DNA of 64,000 nt, taken from positions 14,397,628 through 14,461,627 of the forward strand of contig NC_087075.1 in assembly GCF_026151205.1 (NCBI RefSeq), written 5' to 3'. Of this stretch, positions 29,802 to 42,400 are shown piece by piece. The DNA comes from Bolinopsis microptera. Taxonomy: Eukaryota > Ctenophora > Tentaculata > Lobata > Bolinopsidae. The notes below the pieces were generated by a model, which saw nothing but the letters and a program-made list of their open reading frames with translations, searched no databases and was not told the origin of the DNA. The translations under genes and the position numbers were made by a program. Each line of letters begins with the position of its first letter. Positions within the stretch are counted from its first letter, which is position 1.

Positions 29802-32800
29802 ATGTCAGACGATGATAGTCATGATGGTGGTTCAGGAGGGGGTAGTGGACAAAAGAAATCTGATGATAATGTGAAGATACAAGCTGTAGAGAATGAAGAG
29901 GAGACAAAGGACTTGGACATGAGTGACGCACAAAAAGTATTTTTTCTTGTTGATGCTTTGTATTAAATTAAACTCCCTAAATCAATCGAGCAATAATTAT
30001 ATGGGTTACTACAAATTATACTGGTGTATTGAAACACATGCAATGTATGTAAAACATTTGTAAATGTTTTTCATCGAGACCTCGAATGTTCATTGAAAAA
30101 CTGAATTAAGGCGAAAAAAGAGAGGAAAGAAAAGAAAGCAGCGGCCCGTTTAAAGAAGCAGCAAAAGTTGGAAGCTTACGAGGCTAAAAGAGCAGAACAC
30201 GACAGAAAAAAGTGAAAACAATTTCTTAATTAGTGGAAGGACAATTTATACTTATCCTTGTTATCATGACTTTTAATTACGTCATAGTTGATTATTGTAG
30301 TTTTTAATATTTTATTTCTTGATTTTTTCCCGATCCATGACTCAAGTGCCGAAGGCACATAAGAGTCAAGGACATTGGACATGGGTTAGCGAACGAGGTT
30401 TTTAAAAAGTATAACGAACGACCGTGCTCGCGCGCACATTTTTCGCTCACATTTCTACCTCCGCAAAGTTATTTTGCGCGACATTCTGGATTAAATTATT
30501 GTTGGTACGCAGCGCTGAACTGATCAAGTAAGTCGTTAATTTTTACCATGTACACATCCCAGTCCCACTAGGCACTAATTTATGGAATTGAATTGGAAGA
30601 TATAATTTAGTGGCGGTTGGCAGATATGTAAATTATTTGTTCTGTATTTCGAGTTAGCATTACTATTATGCATAGATTTCAATGAACATAGGGTTGCATA
30701 GAAATATAAACGATTTTCAAAACCAATATGAAGTTAGCTGAGCGGCGATCGACCTGTCTCACTGCCACACCTGCATGCTTATGAACACTAAATCATGGGG
30801 TCCCCAGGTTATAATTATATGGAATATGATAAAATACGCCATCACTGACCAGGAAATTGAGCGGCCATCCATAAAATAAAAACAGCCGCATTTCTTGTTA
30901 ATACAAATTATTGTCAAACTTCATATGTGCACTGGTCGGCTGCTTCGGACTTGATAAAAATACTGTTCTTCAAAATACTGGGAACCAATAGTTACGTCTC
31001 CTCAATTACAAAGCTTGACAATAGGATTTATTTCAGGGAGGAACTAAGGAAGATTGCAGAGGAAAAGGTTCAGAAGCACGACGAGTACATTGTTGCAGTT
31101 CAACGTTATCTCAAGACTAGACAGAGGTAATTTGAACTAACTTGATTTTAGACAGGCCCTACAGAAGTATTGCATAAAGTTGAACAGTAGTGTATAGTAT
31201 ACACTACTGTTCAACTTTATGACAATTAGTGCAGTGTATACATACACTACTAACAGTCACTAACATACTGACATATAATAAGCTTTTTACTGCAGGTTTG
31301 GTATGCTGTTAAGTGCCTACACAGGGAAACAGTGCGCAGCTTCTCAAGTCAGGTTCTTCCTGCAAGAGTTTAAGGAGACACTTACTTCTAACGATTATGA
31401 GATACACATCAACACCGATAAACAGGGTATTTTACAGAACACTATTATTCAAGTATTTATAACGAGTTTGTACAGTTTTTAATTTTAACAGCCATCTAAT
31501 TATTGTAACTTCAAATAACACTATTGTTTATACATTCATACGGGCATTTCCGAGTGTGTTATCTTATAGATTATTCGACAAATGTTTATGTAAAATACCG
31601 GCTTTATGGGAAATACCGGCTTTATGGGAAATACCGGCTGTCACAAAATAAATAACGATTTGATCACCATTTCAGCTTACAAAGATAGATCTTTGATTAT
31701 CACAAAGAGAAAAGTAAAGAACAAAAAGACGCCTCTTATTTCCTTTGGCGGTAGCAAGAGGAGGATAGAAAAAGAAAAGGAGAAGGTGAGAAAAGAAAAT
31801 ATTCCTGAAAATGAATTCCATATCGTTGCGATATACCTTATCGGACCTTATTTGGACGGACATTACTTGAACGCTGGAGGCCCTAGCGTTCATCTTAATG
31901 TCCGTTCAAATAAAGTCCGTTCAATTAATGTCCGTCCAAGTTAAAGTCCGTTGAAATTTTTTCAAAAATTTTTCCATTTCGAACTTTTTGTCCAGAATAT
32001 GACAACTTTGAGAACTTTATTATGCCGTAAGTTAACGATGGAAAGGTTCTCCTTGGTCTGCCGGAGGCACAGAAAACTCTACTAGTATATGATATTTTCA
32101 AGGGTCACTTGGCGGAAAAAAGTCAACGAAATTATGGCACTCAACAACATAGTTCATGAACTATAGTCACGTCCCCGCCAACATGACAAACTTGTTCCAG
32201 CCTCTAGATATTACGGTAAATCGTGTTTCCAAGGACATTGGATCCGACGTTGTTATAGTTCATAGATCATATCAAGTTGTCTAAGATAATACCACTTCAC
32301 GCCGAATGGCTTGTAAAAGTTAACACTGAAATGCAGGACCGGGGTAGTTTGATAAAAAAAGGTTTCCTTAAAGCTAGAAATCACTGATGCTTTAAGCATG
32401 GACTATTTCATGCACGAAAACCCATTCGATGAAGATGATATTATGTGATATTAGACACTGATCATTTGATTGATTGGGATTGGGAACCAGCTTTGTTTAC
32501 TGGTTAATGTTTACTCAAGAATTTATACATACAATAATATATACAATAATTATATACCTAAATCCGCTAATAAGATTTCATTAATTATTGAATACAGGCG
32601 CTGCTTAGATAAATGCAATGCCTAGCAACCAACTCTTGCACTAAAAATAAGCTTTAAAACAGTCTGAAGACTATCCAGTCCTGTATAGAAAGTTAAAAGC
32701 CTAGTAGGCACCACTTAGCACTAACTAAAACTTCACTCACACTGAAAAACAAGCATTATCACACATGTACTGATAAATACACTCAATTGCGACTACAGCT

Positions 32801-34644
32801 GAATATCTGTCCCTCCTTAATGTAAAACTTTTTGTCCGGCTCCGCTAAAGCTTTAGCTCTCATGCTGGCAATCAGCTCCTTTCGGGCTTTCCGCTGCTCC
32901 AGTGATCTGTCAGGGCTCAAAAACACAGTCTTAAACTTGGCTGATTGTCGCAATTTCCGAGCGTTTGCTAAGATTTGATGTACGATCAAGGAGCTGGTCA
33001 GGCAGACTTTCACTGGGCGAGTACAGGTAGAAGTTTTCTTCTTGCCGAGTCGCTCTACTTCCACCTTCGGTTTCTGCCCTATTTCCTCTAAAACCTCGCC
33101 GATTCTTAATTTCTTACCTCTAACTCTTCCTGCTCCTCCTCCGGCAAACCGAAAACAAGAAGATTTCGACTACGGTCCTCTTCTGCGACTACGGTCTTCA
33201 CAACATTTTTTAGGGCTTCTGGGCAGATAACTGGGGCAGTTACCATCTGTGAATTGCTGACAATTGCGCTGTAAGTCTTAATCTCCTCTTTAACTGAATC
33301 AGCGACTGAGGTTTCCACGATTTTCTTCATAGATTCCAGTTTCTCGGACTTACACTGAGAGAGCTCCTGCTGAACGCTGATGAGAGTTTCCTGGTTCTGA
33401 ATCAACTTTGCCTGAAGAGTTGTGCAGCAGTTTCGGTACGACTCCACAGTTTCCATTAAATAGCCAATGTACTCATAAGACCGACTACAAATGCCAACAA
33501 GTTCTGGCTTATTCACTGATTTCGCAAACTTCGGATCTGCTATGTCCGTCATCTTTCCGTACGGTTTGCCAAAGTTCCGCAACTGCTCTTTGCTCCAAGA
33601 ATAAATCTCATCCCACCTGTAGTTAATACTTTCCAAGTCCATCTTTTCCATGATTACAGTTAAAGTTACACAATACAAGACGAGCGACAGGCTGAGCGGT
33701 GTCGTGATAACAGTAGAGATAAGCCTTGCGATAAGAGAGCAGCAAATCAGCAGCAAATGTGAATGTGCTATTACTGAACTCATGCACACATATTTTAACA
33801 TTTAAATTTTACTGCTCAATGACTTCTTTTTTTACTTACTGTATAAAAAATGGATTTAAAAATCATTTGCTGAAATTAAAAAATCGTCAAAAAAATTGAA
33901 AAAAATTCGGATTTTTGATGGTTTTGAATGCCTTCGAGCGTTCATATTAATGTCCGTTCATAATTATGTCCGTTCATTTAATGTCCGTCCAAATAAGGTC
34001 CGATAAGGTACGTTATATTCCTTCATTAAACACGATCAATAAGAGCTAAGCAAATAAAAATATTTTTGAAATAAAAGATTACAAAAAATTAATAACTTCA
34101 GAAATCAGATATCTGTTACACATTATAAACAATTCCAGAAACTATTTGACTTGGTGACCTCGTTTGAAGATATGTACGATGCAGTAAACTCAGCTCTCAA
34201 TTGTTGGTGGACTTATAAAGCTTCGACCAAGAACCCTGTCATTTACACTGTGGACCAGGATAATGGTTTGCTTATAGTTGTTTTGTAATTTTGTTTCAAA
34301 TTATTAATTTTGTTTGATTCGCTCTTACTAACACATTGAGAAAACGTGTTTACCTATCACACTCGATTATTAATTGATACTGAACAAATTTACTTACAGA
34401 AAACTCAGAGGAAATTGTAGTTCGAGATGAAAGAAGACACATATTAAAGGAAATGTATGAAATGGACGAGAGGGCACTCCAAAAAAGAAAAGCTCGTGTT
34501 GAGAGGATTCAAGAAGAAAGAAGGTTGAAGAAAGAAGAAAAGAGGAATAACAAACTGGCTGAGAGGAAGAAGGAAGAGGAGGAGTCGGGTGCTAAAGGGA
34601 TTGAAGACGCTGAATCTTTTTCATCTTTCAGCGATTCAGATTGA
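29802..34644 (+). CDS. Gene B, unrecognised charged coiled-coil-like protein, paralogue of gene A
   Basis: Seven exons: 29802-29936, 30111-30211, 31037-31126, 31296-31426, 31676-31785, 34139-34265 and 34400-34644. Phases fit at every junction, giving 312 residues. The ATG at 29802 matches the MSD start of gene A; an in-frame ATG 18 bp upstream is possible. The N-terminus is acidic, followed by a Lys/Glu/Arg-rich helical segment (KKERKEKKAAARLKKQQKLE). The region shared with gene A ends at NCWWTYKAS. A long charged helix (about residues 230-295) and an acidic Ser-rich tail follow. This would suit a coiled-coil structural protein; no family was recognised. The exon 1 donor (GTATTT) is weak. Intron 5 is swollen by a transposon at 31836-34008. 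Confidence 0.75.
31173..31221. repeat. Perfect 49-bp palindrome in gene B intron 3
   Basis: Arms of 24 bp with a single central base: CATAAAGTTGAACAGTAGTG then TATA, G, and the exact reverse complement. It would form a stable hairpin. No target duplication is visible. Confidence 0.95.
31836..34008 (+). mobile_element. Pogo-like DNA transposon (element 1) in gene B intron 5
   Basis: Terminal inverted repeats CCTTATCGGACCTTATTTGG and mirror, next to TA at both ends (31834-31835, 34009-34010). Near the ends are further inverted units, ATGTCCGTTCAAATAAAGTC-like. The plus strand at 32040-32455 keeps decayed pieces of a DDE_1 transposase: VLLGLPEAQKTLLVYDIFKG, then FQ/SLQPLDITVN-like and KPLHAEWLVKVNTEMQDRG matches, with stops and frameshifts. 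TA duplication and DDE_1 remains fit the pogo/Tigger branch of Tc1/mariner. It shares its structure with element 2 (43649-46116). Confidence 0.82.
32467..33786 (-). mobile_element. ORF1-only retroposon nested in element 1
   Basis: Element 2 has uninterrupted GATCATGTACACATATTTT where element 1 has these 1.3 kb, so this block is an insertion, perhaps with a TCAT duplication. The minus strand holds a LINE ORF1-like protein: ATG at 33651, a charged coiled-coil stretch, then EEDRSRNLLVFGLPEEE. After a shift of frame near 33110 comes VEVERLGKKKTSTCTRPVKV with FLSPDRSLEQRKARKEL, ending at 32783. This is the RRM-like nucleic-acid chaperone type found in ORF1 of L1/CR1-like LINEs. There is no reverse transcriptase. 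The 3' side ends in CAATCCCAATCAATCAA. Confidence 0.7.
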
Positions 34645-36169
34645 CTTTGAGTTTACCTTGTTAAATTCACTTGTTGGATTTACCTCTTAAGTCACATATT
34701 CTGTTCGGTATGGTGTTATTATATTCTCATAATTTTTCTGTCGACTGAAGAACACTGTATAAATACATTGGTAAATCATCTTGCCCCAACATTTCATTTG
34801 CACAGCTATATCCAATGTCCGCTTGTTATGATTTCATAATGATTCAACTCAATTTGATAACGAACTTACTAGAAATATGGACACAATTTGGTGCAGAATA
34901 AAAAACCTAGAGTGTTCTTTGTTTTAATAATAAACAATAAAAAAATTGTAATCCATTATAAATCAAATATAAACAGGATCAAATATAGTTCAAATCATTT
35001 GGTGGAAAACGTGAATCACAGTAATAGGAAATCAAAGCAAATAAAATATAAACCCCTTAAAAACCAGTTTCACAAAATCATGAAACTCTTAACATGATTT
35101 TATTAATGGTTCTCAACCAGGAGATTGACTGATTGGAATTTGCATTAAAAACCTTCTTAAACTAAATTGTCATTCCTCTTCTAAAATAGCTTAGTCAGGG
35201 TCGATGTTTTGTGGCATAAATGGGGCTATGATCACGTCGCAAACCTCAAGCTGAAGTGTTGTATAAACATTAATTTAATCATAAAATAACCTTAATATAA
35301 ACATAACGTAAACATTAGTCAAAAGGATAGTTGTAAATTGCGGTACAAACTTGATGCTATTGTGCAAGGAATAGCAAAAAGTTCAGCTGTTTCCTTACAA
35401 ATTGCGACTCCTACCAGTTTTGCAGACCGTTAGTTATATAGTACTTTTAGTAGGGCATTTATTTTAATATATTTTATTTTACATTATTATATTTTAGTGT
35501 GACTTCTATAATTTCATTTATCATGTATTTACCATTGATTAATAAATTGCGGCACACGCCAGCCTCCACCGTGGGGTTTCAAAACAAAACAAACAAACCT
35601 TTATTAAATGTTGCATTATCTACTATTCTCTGTGTATATGATACAGTGGCTACTGGATATATTTTATTTTGATATTTAGGAGAGGCTGTACCTAAATGGC
35701 CCACGAGAGGATAGAATGAGAATTCTCTGCCTGCCTTTGGGGTATCACAACCCTGAAGAAGATTTCCGGGGTTATATATGTGGAGATGAAGTGGCAAGTG
35801 AAATGAGGGGAATGAGTAGACACTCAAGTGCCAAAAGGGTGATGACTGATGACCAGAGATAATGAGTAGAGGCAACATGAGAGAGTCTTATGGTTGGTGG
35901 GCTAGACAGTGAAACACGCAAATGTAGTGTATACTTCGTTAAATTACATCATTAGCTACAAAGGGATTAAGTTGGTTAGATTTATTAGTACTATATATAC
36001 GAAGATCTAAAATGCCTCAAACAATCGAGAATCAAATAACCTAAATAAAATACACAAGGTAAATGGAGATGAACTACACAAAAAAAAAAAAAATAGCTTC
36101 AAAAATGAAGCTTCAAAAAAGAAGAAATAAAAACTAAGAACCTTATCTTTCAACTTTGCATCTATTTAA
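34645..36169. other. Intergenic stretch with a possible LINE 3' tail
   Basis: It follows the end of gene B. Near 35575-35610 a minus-strand CATTTAATAAAGG followed by a TTTGTTTTG run looks like the 3' tail of an inserted retroelement. No reading frame is convincing. Confidence 0.35.
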
Positions 36170-36545
36170 ACCCAAGCAATTAGTTCTATACTTCTCAATA
36201 TACCTAAATTCCTCCCTATTTAATCCCCTGGGGTTACATTCTTTCAAAATGGCAAATTTATAGTTGTCAATAGTAAAAATGTCTCTGTGATGTTCATAGG
36301 CATGAATCGAAAGGGCTGATTTATTACGATCCTCTACTTTAAAACAGGCTCTGTGTGAGAGAGTTTCTAGGTCACTCCTGCATCTAGTTCAATTCCTCTG
36401 GCACGAGAAGTTGTTTAGTGTGATTTGCGAAGTTGAAAATAGTGGTGATATTTTGGTTGTCAAAGATGTCGTTGACAGAGAGGTAATAATCCTGAAAGTA
36501 TTGTCTTCTTGGACAAATACCGATGGAAAATATTTCGTAGGCCGT
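36170..36545 (-). pseudogene. Possible GIY-YIG nuclease fragment of a Penelope-like element
   Basis: A minus-strand frame reads about 75 codons including NKSALSIHAYEHHRDI, then FAILKECNPRGLNREEFRYI. The spacing of SAL..H....H followed by a basic R-E-E..I segment resembles the C-terminal part of GIY-YIG domains. The upstream part is in another frame with stops. The catalytic GIY core is not visible, so the assignment is tentative. Confidence 0.35.
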
Positions 36546-36699
36546 AAAACGACTCCTCCAGATCCAGTCTTAAACTTAAATTAGACATATTAAGGGCACC
36601 TCTTTGATATTGAGGAGAGATCAACCGTCCTTTTCAGGGAGAGGTATGCTCGAAGTCCTTTGAAGCTTTGATTCTAAGCTGCTCTTTGGGCCAGTTGGT

Positions 36700-37612
36700 A
36701 GATCACCGACCGGCTATAAGCCGGCTACTAACCGGCTATAAGCCGGCTACAATTTTTATAGCCGGCTATAAGCCGGCTTATAGCCGGTTAGTAGCCGCTT
36801 ACATTTGTTGTTGAGCGACGGCTATTAGCCGGTTATAAGCCTGCTATTAGCCGTTTTGGTATTAAAAGTGGTTATAAGCCGGTTATAAGATATTAACTCA
36901 ACTACATCGTACTGAACGATAGTCAGGAGCCGGCTATAAGAAATTCAGTGAAAACGGCTATTAGCCGGTTATAAGCCGGCTATTAGCCGTTTAGGTATCG
37001 AAAGTGGTTATAAGCCGGCTATAAGCCGGCTATAAGCCGGTTATAAGATATTAACTCAGTTCAGTACGATGAAGTTAAGTTAATATCTTATAGCCGGCTT
37101 ATAGCCGGCTTATAACCACTTTCGATACCTAAACGGCTAATAGCCGGCTTATAACCGCGGCTAATAGCCGTTTTCGCTGAATTTATTATAGCCGGCTCCT
37201 GACTATCGTTCAGTACGATGAAGTTGGGTTAATATCTTATAACCGGCTTATAGCAGGCTTATAGCCGGCTTATAACCACTTTCGATACCTGATTTGATTT
37301 GAAACTTTTACAAATAGTACATTATACAATACAGCAAAAGAATTAAAAGTATACGACATTATTATCTAAACGGCTAATAGCCGGCTTATAACCGGCTAAT
37401 AGCCGTTTTCACTGAATTTCTTATAGCCGATACCTAAACGGCTAATAGCCGGCTTATAACCGGCTAATAGCCGTCGCTCAACAACAAATGTAAGCGGCTA
37501 CTAACCGGCTATAAGCCAGCTTATAGCCGGCTATAAAAATTGTAGCCGGCTATAAGCCGGTTTATAGCCGGCTTATAACCGGCTTATAGCCGGTCGGTGA
37601 TCTACCAATTTC
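36700..37612. mobile_element. Foldback element made of CCGGCTATAAG-type units
   Basis: Both ends carry TGGTAGATCACCGACCGGC in inverted orientation, and the two halves meet near 37080. Each half is a mosaic of AGCCGGCTATAAGCCGG and variants, separated by short unique blocks (GAGCGACGGCTATTAGCC, CGATAGTCAGGAG) that are mirrored. A 70-bp segment near 37290-37370 interrupts the right half. Further units lie at 37650-37690. No gene. Confidence 0.85.
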
Positions 37613-38129
37613 CCGCTCTTTGTTAAGCTTCATGCTGCCACATATTGTGAAATGCCGGTTAATAGCCGGCTATTAGCCGGTTTATAGCCGGTTAATAACA
37701 GGTTCTTAAGAACTTTGGCAACAAAACACATTTTTTCTGTCGAGCTTTTATTTAACGTGAACGTGAATTGTAAAATGGAACAGAAATAAAACAAGTTTTT
37801 CGAAATTATAATATTAATAGTAATAAAAATACACAAAACTAATATATATATGTTGTAAATTTTTTCAATGCATTGTATATATTTGGGTACTATTAATGGG
37901 ATGACATCCATGTTTTCTGACAGATGACAGCGAATAACTACAAATAAGCTTCTAGTATAATTGAATAATGAAACCCAGAATTGCACTGTCATATATCAAA
38001 CAAATATGGTTGACCTCTCTACAAATATCCAAATCTTATTGCTCTCTCGACGAGAAATTGTCCAAATCATGCTTCAAATTCGTTTACACCCATCTGCTGT
38101 TTTTCTAGTCGACGATATGTTCTCAAATT

Positions 38130-40858
38130 CTATTCTGAGGTGAAGGGATGTTAATAAAGTAATGAAGCAATAATAAAAATAACTGTTAAATTCATTTGTT
38201 CTTGTAATGGGAGCAAAAATCGATGTGAAGTGTTGCGATCATAATTGAGCGGATTTTTATAAACGTGTATAACGGACCAGGAAGTCACTTTTTAAAAGGT
38301 AACAATCAAATTTATAGCTAATTAGCGTAATGTGTCTTCGCATCGGTTGATTGAAAAGTTGGTTGAAAAGTGTCGGTCTCTACTATAACTACTTAACATT
38401 CAATCAACTAAGAAAGAATTTCTGCCTTTCGTGTTAATACTCACTTCGGCCCTGTTTTCGGCACTGTTTTGTAATTCTGCTTGTGCACCGTCCTGACTTA
38501 GAATTACAGCAAGTAGCCCCTTTTGGGTGGTCAGGGTTACACTGACCGGGAGAGCCATCCGCAAGGGGGAACTTCGGACCACATCGATTGTCTCTTCTGT
38601 AAGGCAGGACGACCTCAATAACTTCAGGTAGTACCTGAGGTAGTACCTGAGGTACTACATCAATAACTGCAGGAACTTCTGAAGATATTTATAAAAATTA
38701 AGTGGCCACAAAAGTCGTAAGGTTCATTGATTCTATTGCCCATATTATCAGAGCGTCAATCTCAATACATCAGTTTATAAACTTTTCTTTTTACACAAAA
38801 AGTTTATTTCGTAAGGCGCTGCTCTTATTTCCTTAATAATTATCACTAACCTTGACACCCTACTCCCTCAACTAACCGCTCTCCCGCGTCACATGCCTGG
38901 CATTTGTACCACACTAACAGCTGCTTCCACTGACCCCAGCATGGATCAACATAGAATCTATCCGGGCTCGTGTCTAGCTCACATGATCCCTGTGAGAGCA
39001 GCAGGTCGTGAGGATGACGAAACGATTTACAGTTTTGGGAGTTAGAAGTTTAGAAGTTGATTCGTGAAGAATTTATAATCAATACTTTTCACGTCCAGTC
39101 CTAAAATTGTCTATGATCTCATTAGTTTCAATGATTTATGTCTCATTACGAATTTTCTTCAATGTCTCCAAACCTTAAAACGGCAGTGATCCCTAGTTTT
39201 AGGAAAAGCATTTTCAAGTGGAGTACATAACGAAAAATGAGGTGCAAAGTATTTTGCGTTCTCTATCTCTAGGTATTCTCCATCATCACACGACAGGTTT
39301 AGAACTTGGTTTTCCCCTATCTCTGCCCCTGGTGTGGAACAATTTTATAATAGTTGTTTTGTATAACAGACTACAGTAAATGTATTGTAAAACTTCTGAC
39401 AGACCTGATGATTTGAATAAAAAACAGTGTCCCAAATTAATCGCTGTTTGAAGTGTTAAATCGATATTGTTCAAACAGGATGTAAAATTCCGTCAAACTC
39501 CCGATTCCTCTTAAAAATTACTTAAAAAATATTGTCTCTACCATTATTACATCATCAAATTTGTTTACTTCATATATTGAATTGATATAGCTGAAATGTT
39601 GATACATAAAGTGTATGAAATAATCAGACTTACTCAAAGAACAGTCACTTTCTGAAGTACCAATATAACCCATTGCCACTTCTTTCCCAGAAGGACAGCT
39701 AGAACACGATGAAGCACTTCCTCCAGGGCTGTATGTTCCTTCTTCACATAATGTACATCCGTTCTCTTGGTCAATGTAATTGCCACCTTCACAGGGATCT
39801 GAGGTTGAAAAAATTATGATCTTATAACTCTACTATAACGGCACAGTCAGCAAATAAAATTAAGTGGCCACAAAAGTCGTAAAGTTCACTGATTCTATTG
39901 CCCATATTATGATAACGTCAATCTGAATACATCTGTTTATAAACTTGTCTTTTTACACAAAAATTGTATTTCGTAAGGCGCTGCTCTTATTTTCTTACTA
40001 ATTATCACTAACCTATACACCCTGGCCCCTTAACTAACAGTTTTCCCTCGTCACATGTCTGGCAGGTGTACGATACTGCCAGTTTCTTCCACGCACCAAA
40101 GCATGGATCACCATAGAAACCATTCGGGGCCGTGTTTATCGAACATGATTCCTGTGAGAGCAGCAGGTCGTGAGGATGACGAAACGGTTTACCGTTTTGG
40201 GAGTTAGAAATTTAGAAGAATGTTGATTCGTGAAGAATTTAAAATCAAAACTTTTCACACGTCCAGTCCTAATTAAATTGTCTATAATCTCATTAGTTTC
40301 AATGTTTTATGTCTCATTACGCATTTTCTTCAATGTCTTCAAACCAGATGATTGCAGTGATCGCTAGTTTTACTAAACGCATCATGTTGATCACTACAGA
40401 ACCATGAATGAGGTGCCCAGTATTTTGCCTTCACTATCTTTATATGTTCTCCAGCAACACACGACAGGTCTAGAACTAAGTTTTCCCCTATCTCTTCCGC
40501 TGGTGAGGAACAATATTATAATAGTTGTTTTGTAAAGGCTACAGTAAATGTATTGTAAAACTTCTGACAGACCTGATGATTTGGAAAAAAAACAGTGTCC
40601 CAGATTAATCGCGGTTTAAAGTCGTTTAATCGATATTGTTCAAACAGAATGTAGTGCTTTTAGGAAGCACTAAAAATTCTTCATACGAATTTCAAGAGCG
40701 AACAAAATAAATGTACTTATAAAATACATCAAAGAAACGTCTTTCAATAAATTATATAATATGAACTTTAACTTACAGAAGATCTCTGCGTCAGCCAAAG
40801 CAATGCCAGCTAACATTGTCAGGGCCATTATCATCGTCATCTGCATCTTGACTAACAT
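38130..40858 (-). CDS. Gene C, secreted protein with two SUEL lectin domains, GCC2/GCC3 module and Cys-rich domain
   Basis: Eight exons: 40777-40858, 40345-40499, 40013-40151, 39634-39798, 39174-39328, 38851-38989, 38445-38678 and 38130-38134; all phases fit, giving 357 residues. Exon 1 is a signal peptide (MLVKMQMTMIMALTMLAG...ALAD). Exons 2-3 and 5-6 each form one galactose/rhamnose-binding SUEL-type lectin domain, with the typical LSC...I.I..A.Y start and the GDPCFGAWKKLAVSYTC end. Exon 4 is a GCC2/GCC3 module (GCTLCEEGTYSPGGSASSC). Exon 7 has a short PQVLPQVLPEV repeat and then CGPKFPLADGSPGQC...TCCNSKSGRC, a hevein-like cysteine pattern. The last exon adds one codon and TAG. The protein should be secreted and bind carbohydrate. 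Confidence 0.8.
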
Positions 40859-42400
40859 AACTTCCTTATAAAATTATAGTGACTAAATTACCACAATATA
40901 CTATTATAGTACAGTATTAATTTAAATGCGGGGAAAAGATATTATATTATTAGATAATTATCCGATAATTATCAGATGATTATCAGATAATTATTAGATA
41001 ATTAGGCATTATCAGAGATTCATCAGTTTTGGTCGGTCATAGGCATTTAATAATCGGCAACAAATATTTTATCCACATAAACAGATACATTTTTTCAACG
41101 AATCTTTAAGCCAACGTCCTAAGTCCTTGTGGCACTTCACTGTGATAAAACAATAAAATCTGCCGGTTTTGGATGACAGTGGTCTAATTCTCCGTGGCAG
41201 CCTTAGGAGAAAGATTCGATAAAAGTGATGTCAAGTCCATTTTACAACTCAATTGTAGACGCCAAAATGAATCAAAGCAGACCGCAAAATAATTGCATAA
41301 TTCCAAGAATGCGGAGAAAATATGAGAAGATTACTAAAAAACCTGCGCTTTAGTTTGGTTGTCCACATGAGCACTCAGCTTATTTATTATCTGTAATAAA
41401 TTACTAGCGGTTATATTCGATCACACGTTTACTAAGTAGGCTCATGACACATCAGATTTTGAGACAATTTACTGTTGAACTTATGTTTTAATTTATTAAA
41501 GCAAGCTTCTAGATTTGGGATAGCCTATAGCAGGCAACGCGGACCGATACTAATGCTTCTACAGACCTAGACAAGTACAAGTAAGTAAATATTTCATGCT
41601 AGGCATGTGGTACCCATTATACGGTAACCATCGGCCATTGAAGGTTTTTGCTTTTCGCTGTACTATATTGCACAGCTCCCCATTTAACCGTCACACACGA
41701 TTTCTCAAGCATTTGGATGGGTGGACCGGGAGGCTGCATAGATCCTATTGGATCCTTAGTAGAACGTCGACGACGCTCAGGCTCACCCCACGATCAGGCA
41801 GACAGCGGGATTCGAACTCGCAACCTCACGATTGCAAAGCTGGTGCTTTAACCGACTGCTCTGCCTGGCCGTTCAGTTTTAATTTATTCAAGCTATATTT
41901 TTGCGTTCGATCGGGCTCTACAACTACGGGTGTATGACACAGTAGCGGTACTTTACTATTAATAACTGTATCTTAAGTTAAAACCATAGAACTTTACAAC
42001 AGTACTGTCCGTTGTAGTAGACGTTGGGGAAAGACACAGGACGAACAGAAAGAATTTAAAGCATTACTTGAAACATGCAATATGGCCCGCAAGACAGGAG
42101 CCATACTAAATAACTCTGAATCTATCTGCAACGTAGCCATTTTTATACTTTTATAGATGGCTACGTTCCTTGCAACGCGTGATACTTTAATTGAAAAACA
42201 TGATTTTATTTCTGGTGGTAATTGACTTAAGACTGGCACCGCGCTGCATGGTATGATTTTCCACGTACATAAGAGTTTGATAATAACGTACTGGCTAATC
42301 CCGGTCAAAGTAAAATAATGAAAAGAAGCTGTTAATAAAAAACTGTTTTACATAAACCCTTACCCCAATCCAAACCATAACCACAAACCCGACGAATCAG
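40859..42400. other. Upstream flank of gene C, shared with gene D
   Basis: This stretch aligns with 58454-62340, allowing for insertions there. It should contain the promoter. No gene is seen. A 60-bp run of TTATCAGATGATTATCAG-type sequence lies at 40955-41005. Confidence 0.6.
41590..41875 (-). mobile_element. tRNA-derived SINE upstream of gene C
   Basis: On the minus strand the head has an A-box-like GCAGTCGGTTAAAGCACC, then TTTGCAATCGTGAGG and the B-box GAGTTCGAATCCCGC. The tail (CTGGGTGGACCGGGAGGCTG on the plus strand) resembles that of the SINE at 24050-24376. A shortened copy is present at the matching place upstream of gene D (60088-60216). Confidence 0.7.

Noticed and set aside
37630-37992. 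120-codon minus-strand frame downstream of gene C
   Set aside because: The matching frame near gene D (56608-56796) is shorter and broken; composition is that of AT-rich 3' flank.
38400-38618. 72-codon minus-strand frame in the last part of gene C
   Set aside because: The neighbouring frame gives the cysteine-rich domain that is conserved with gene D and fits the splice phases; this frame does not.
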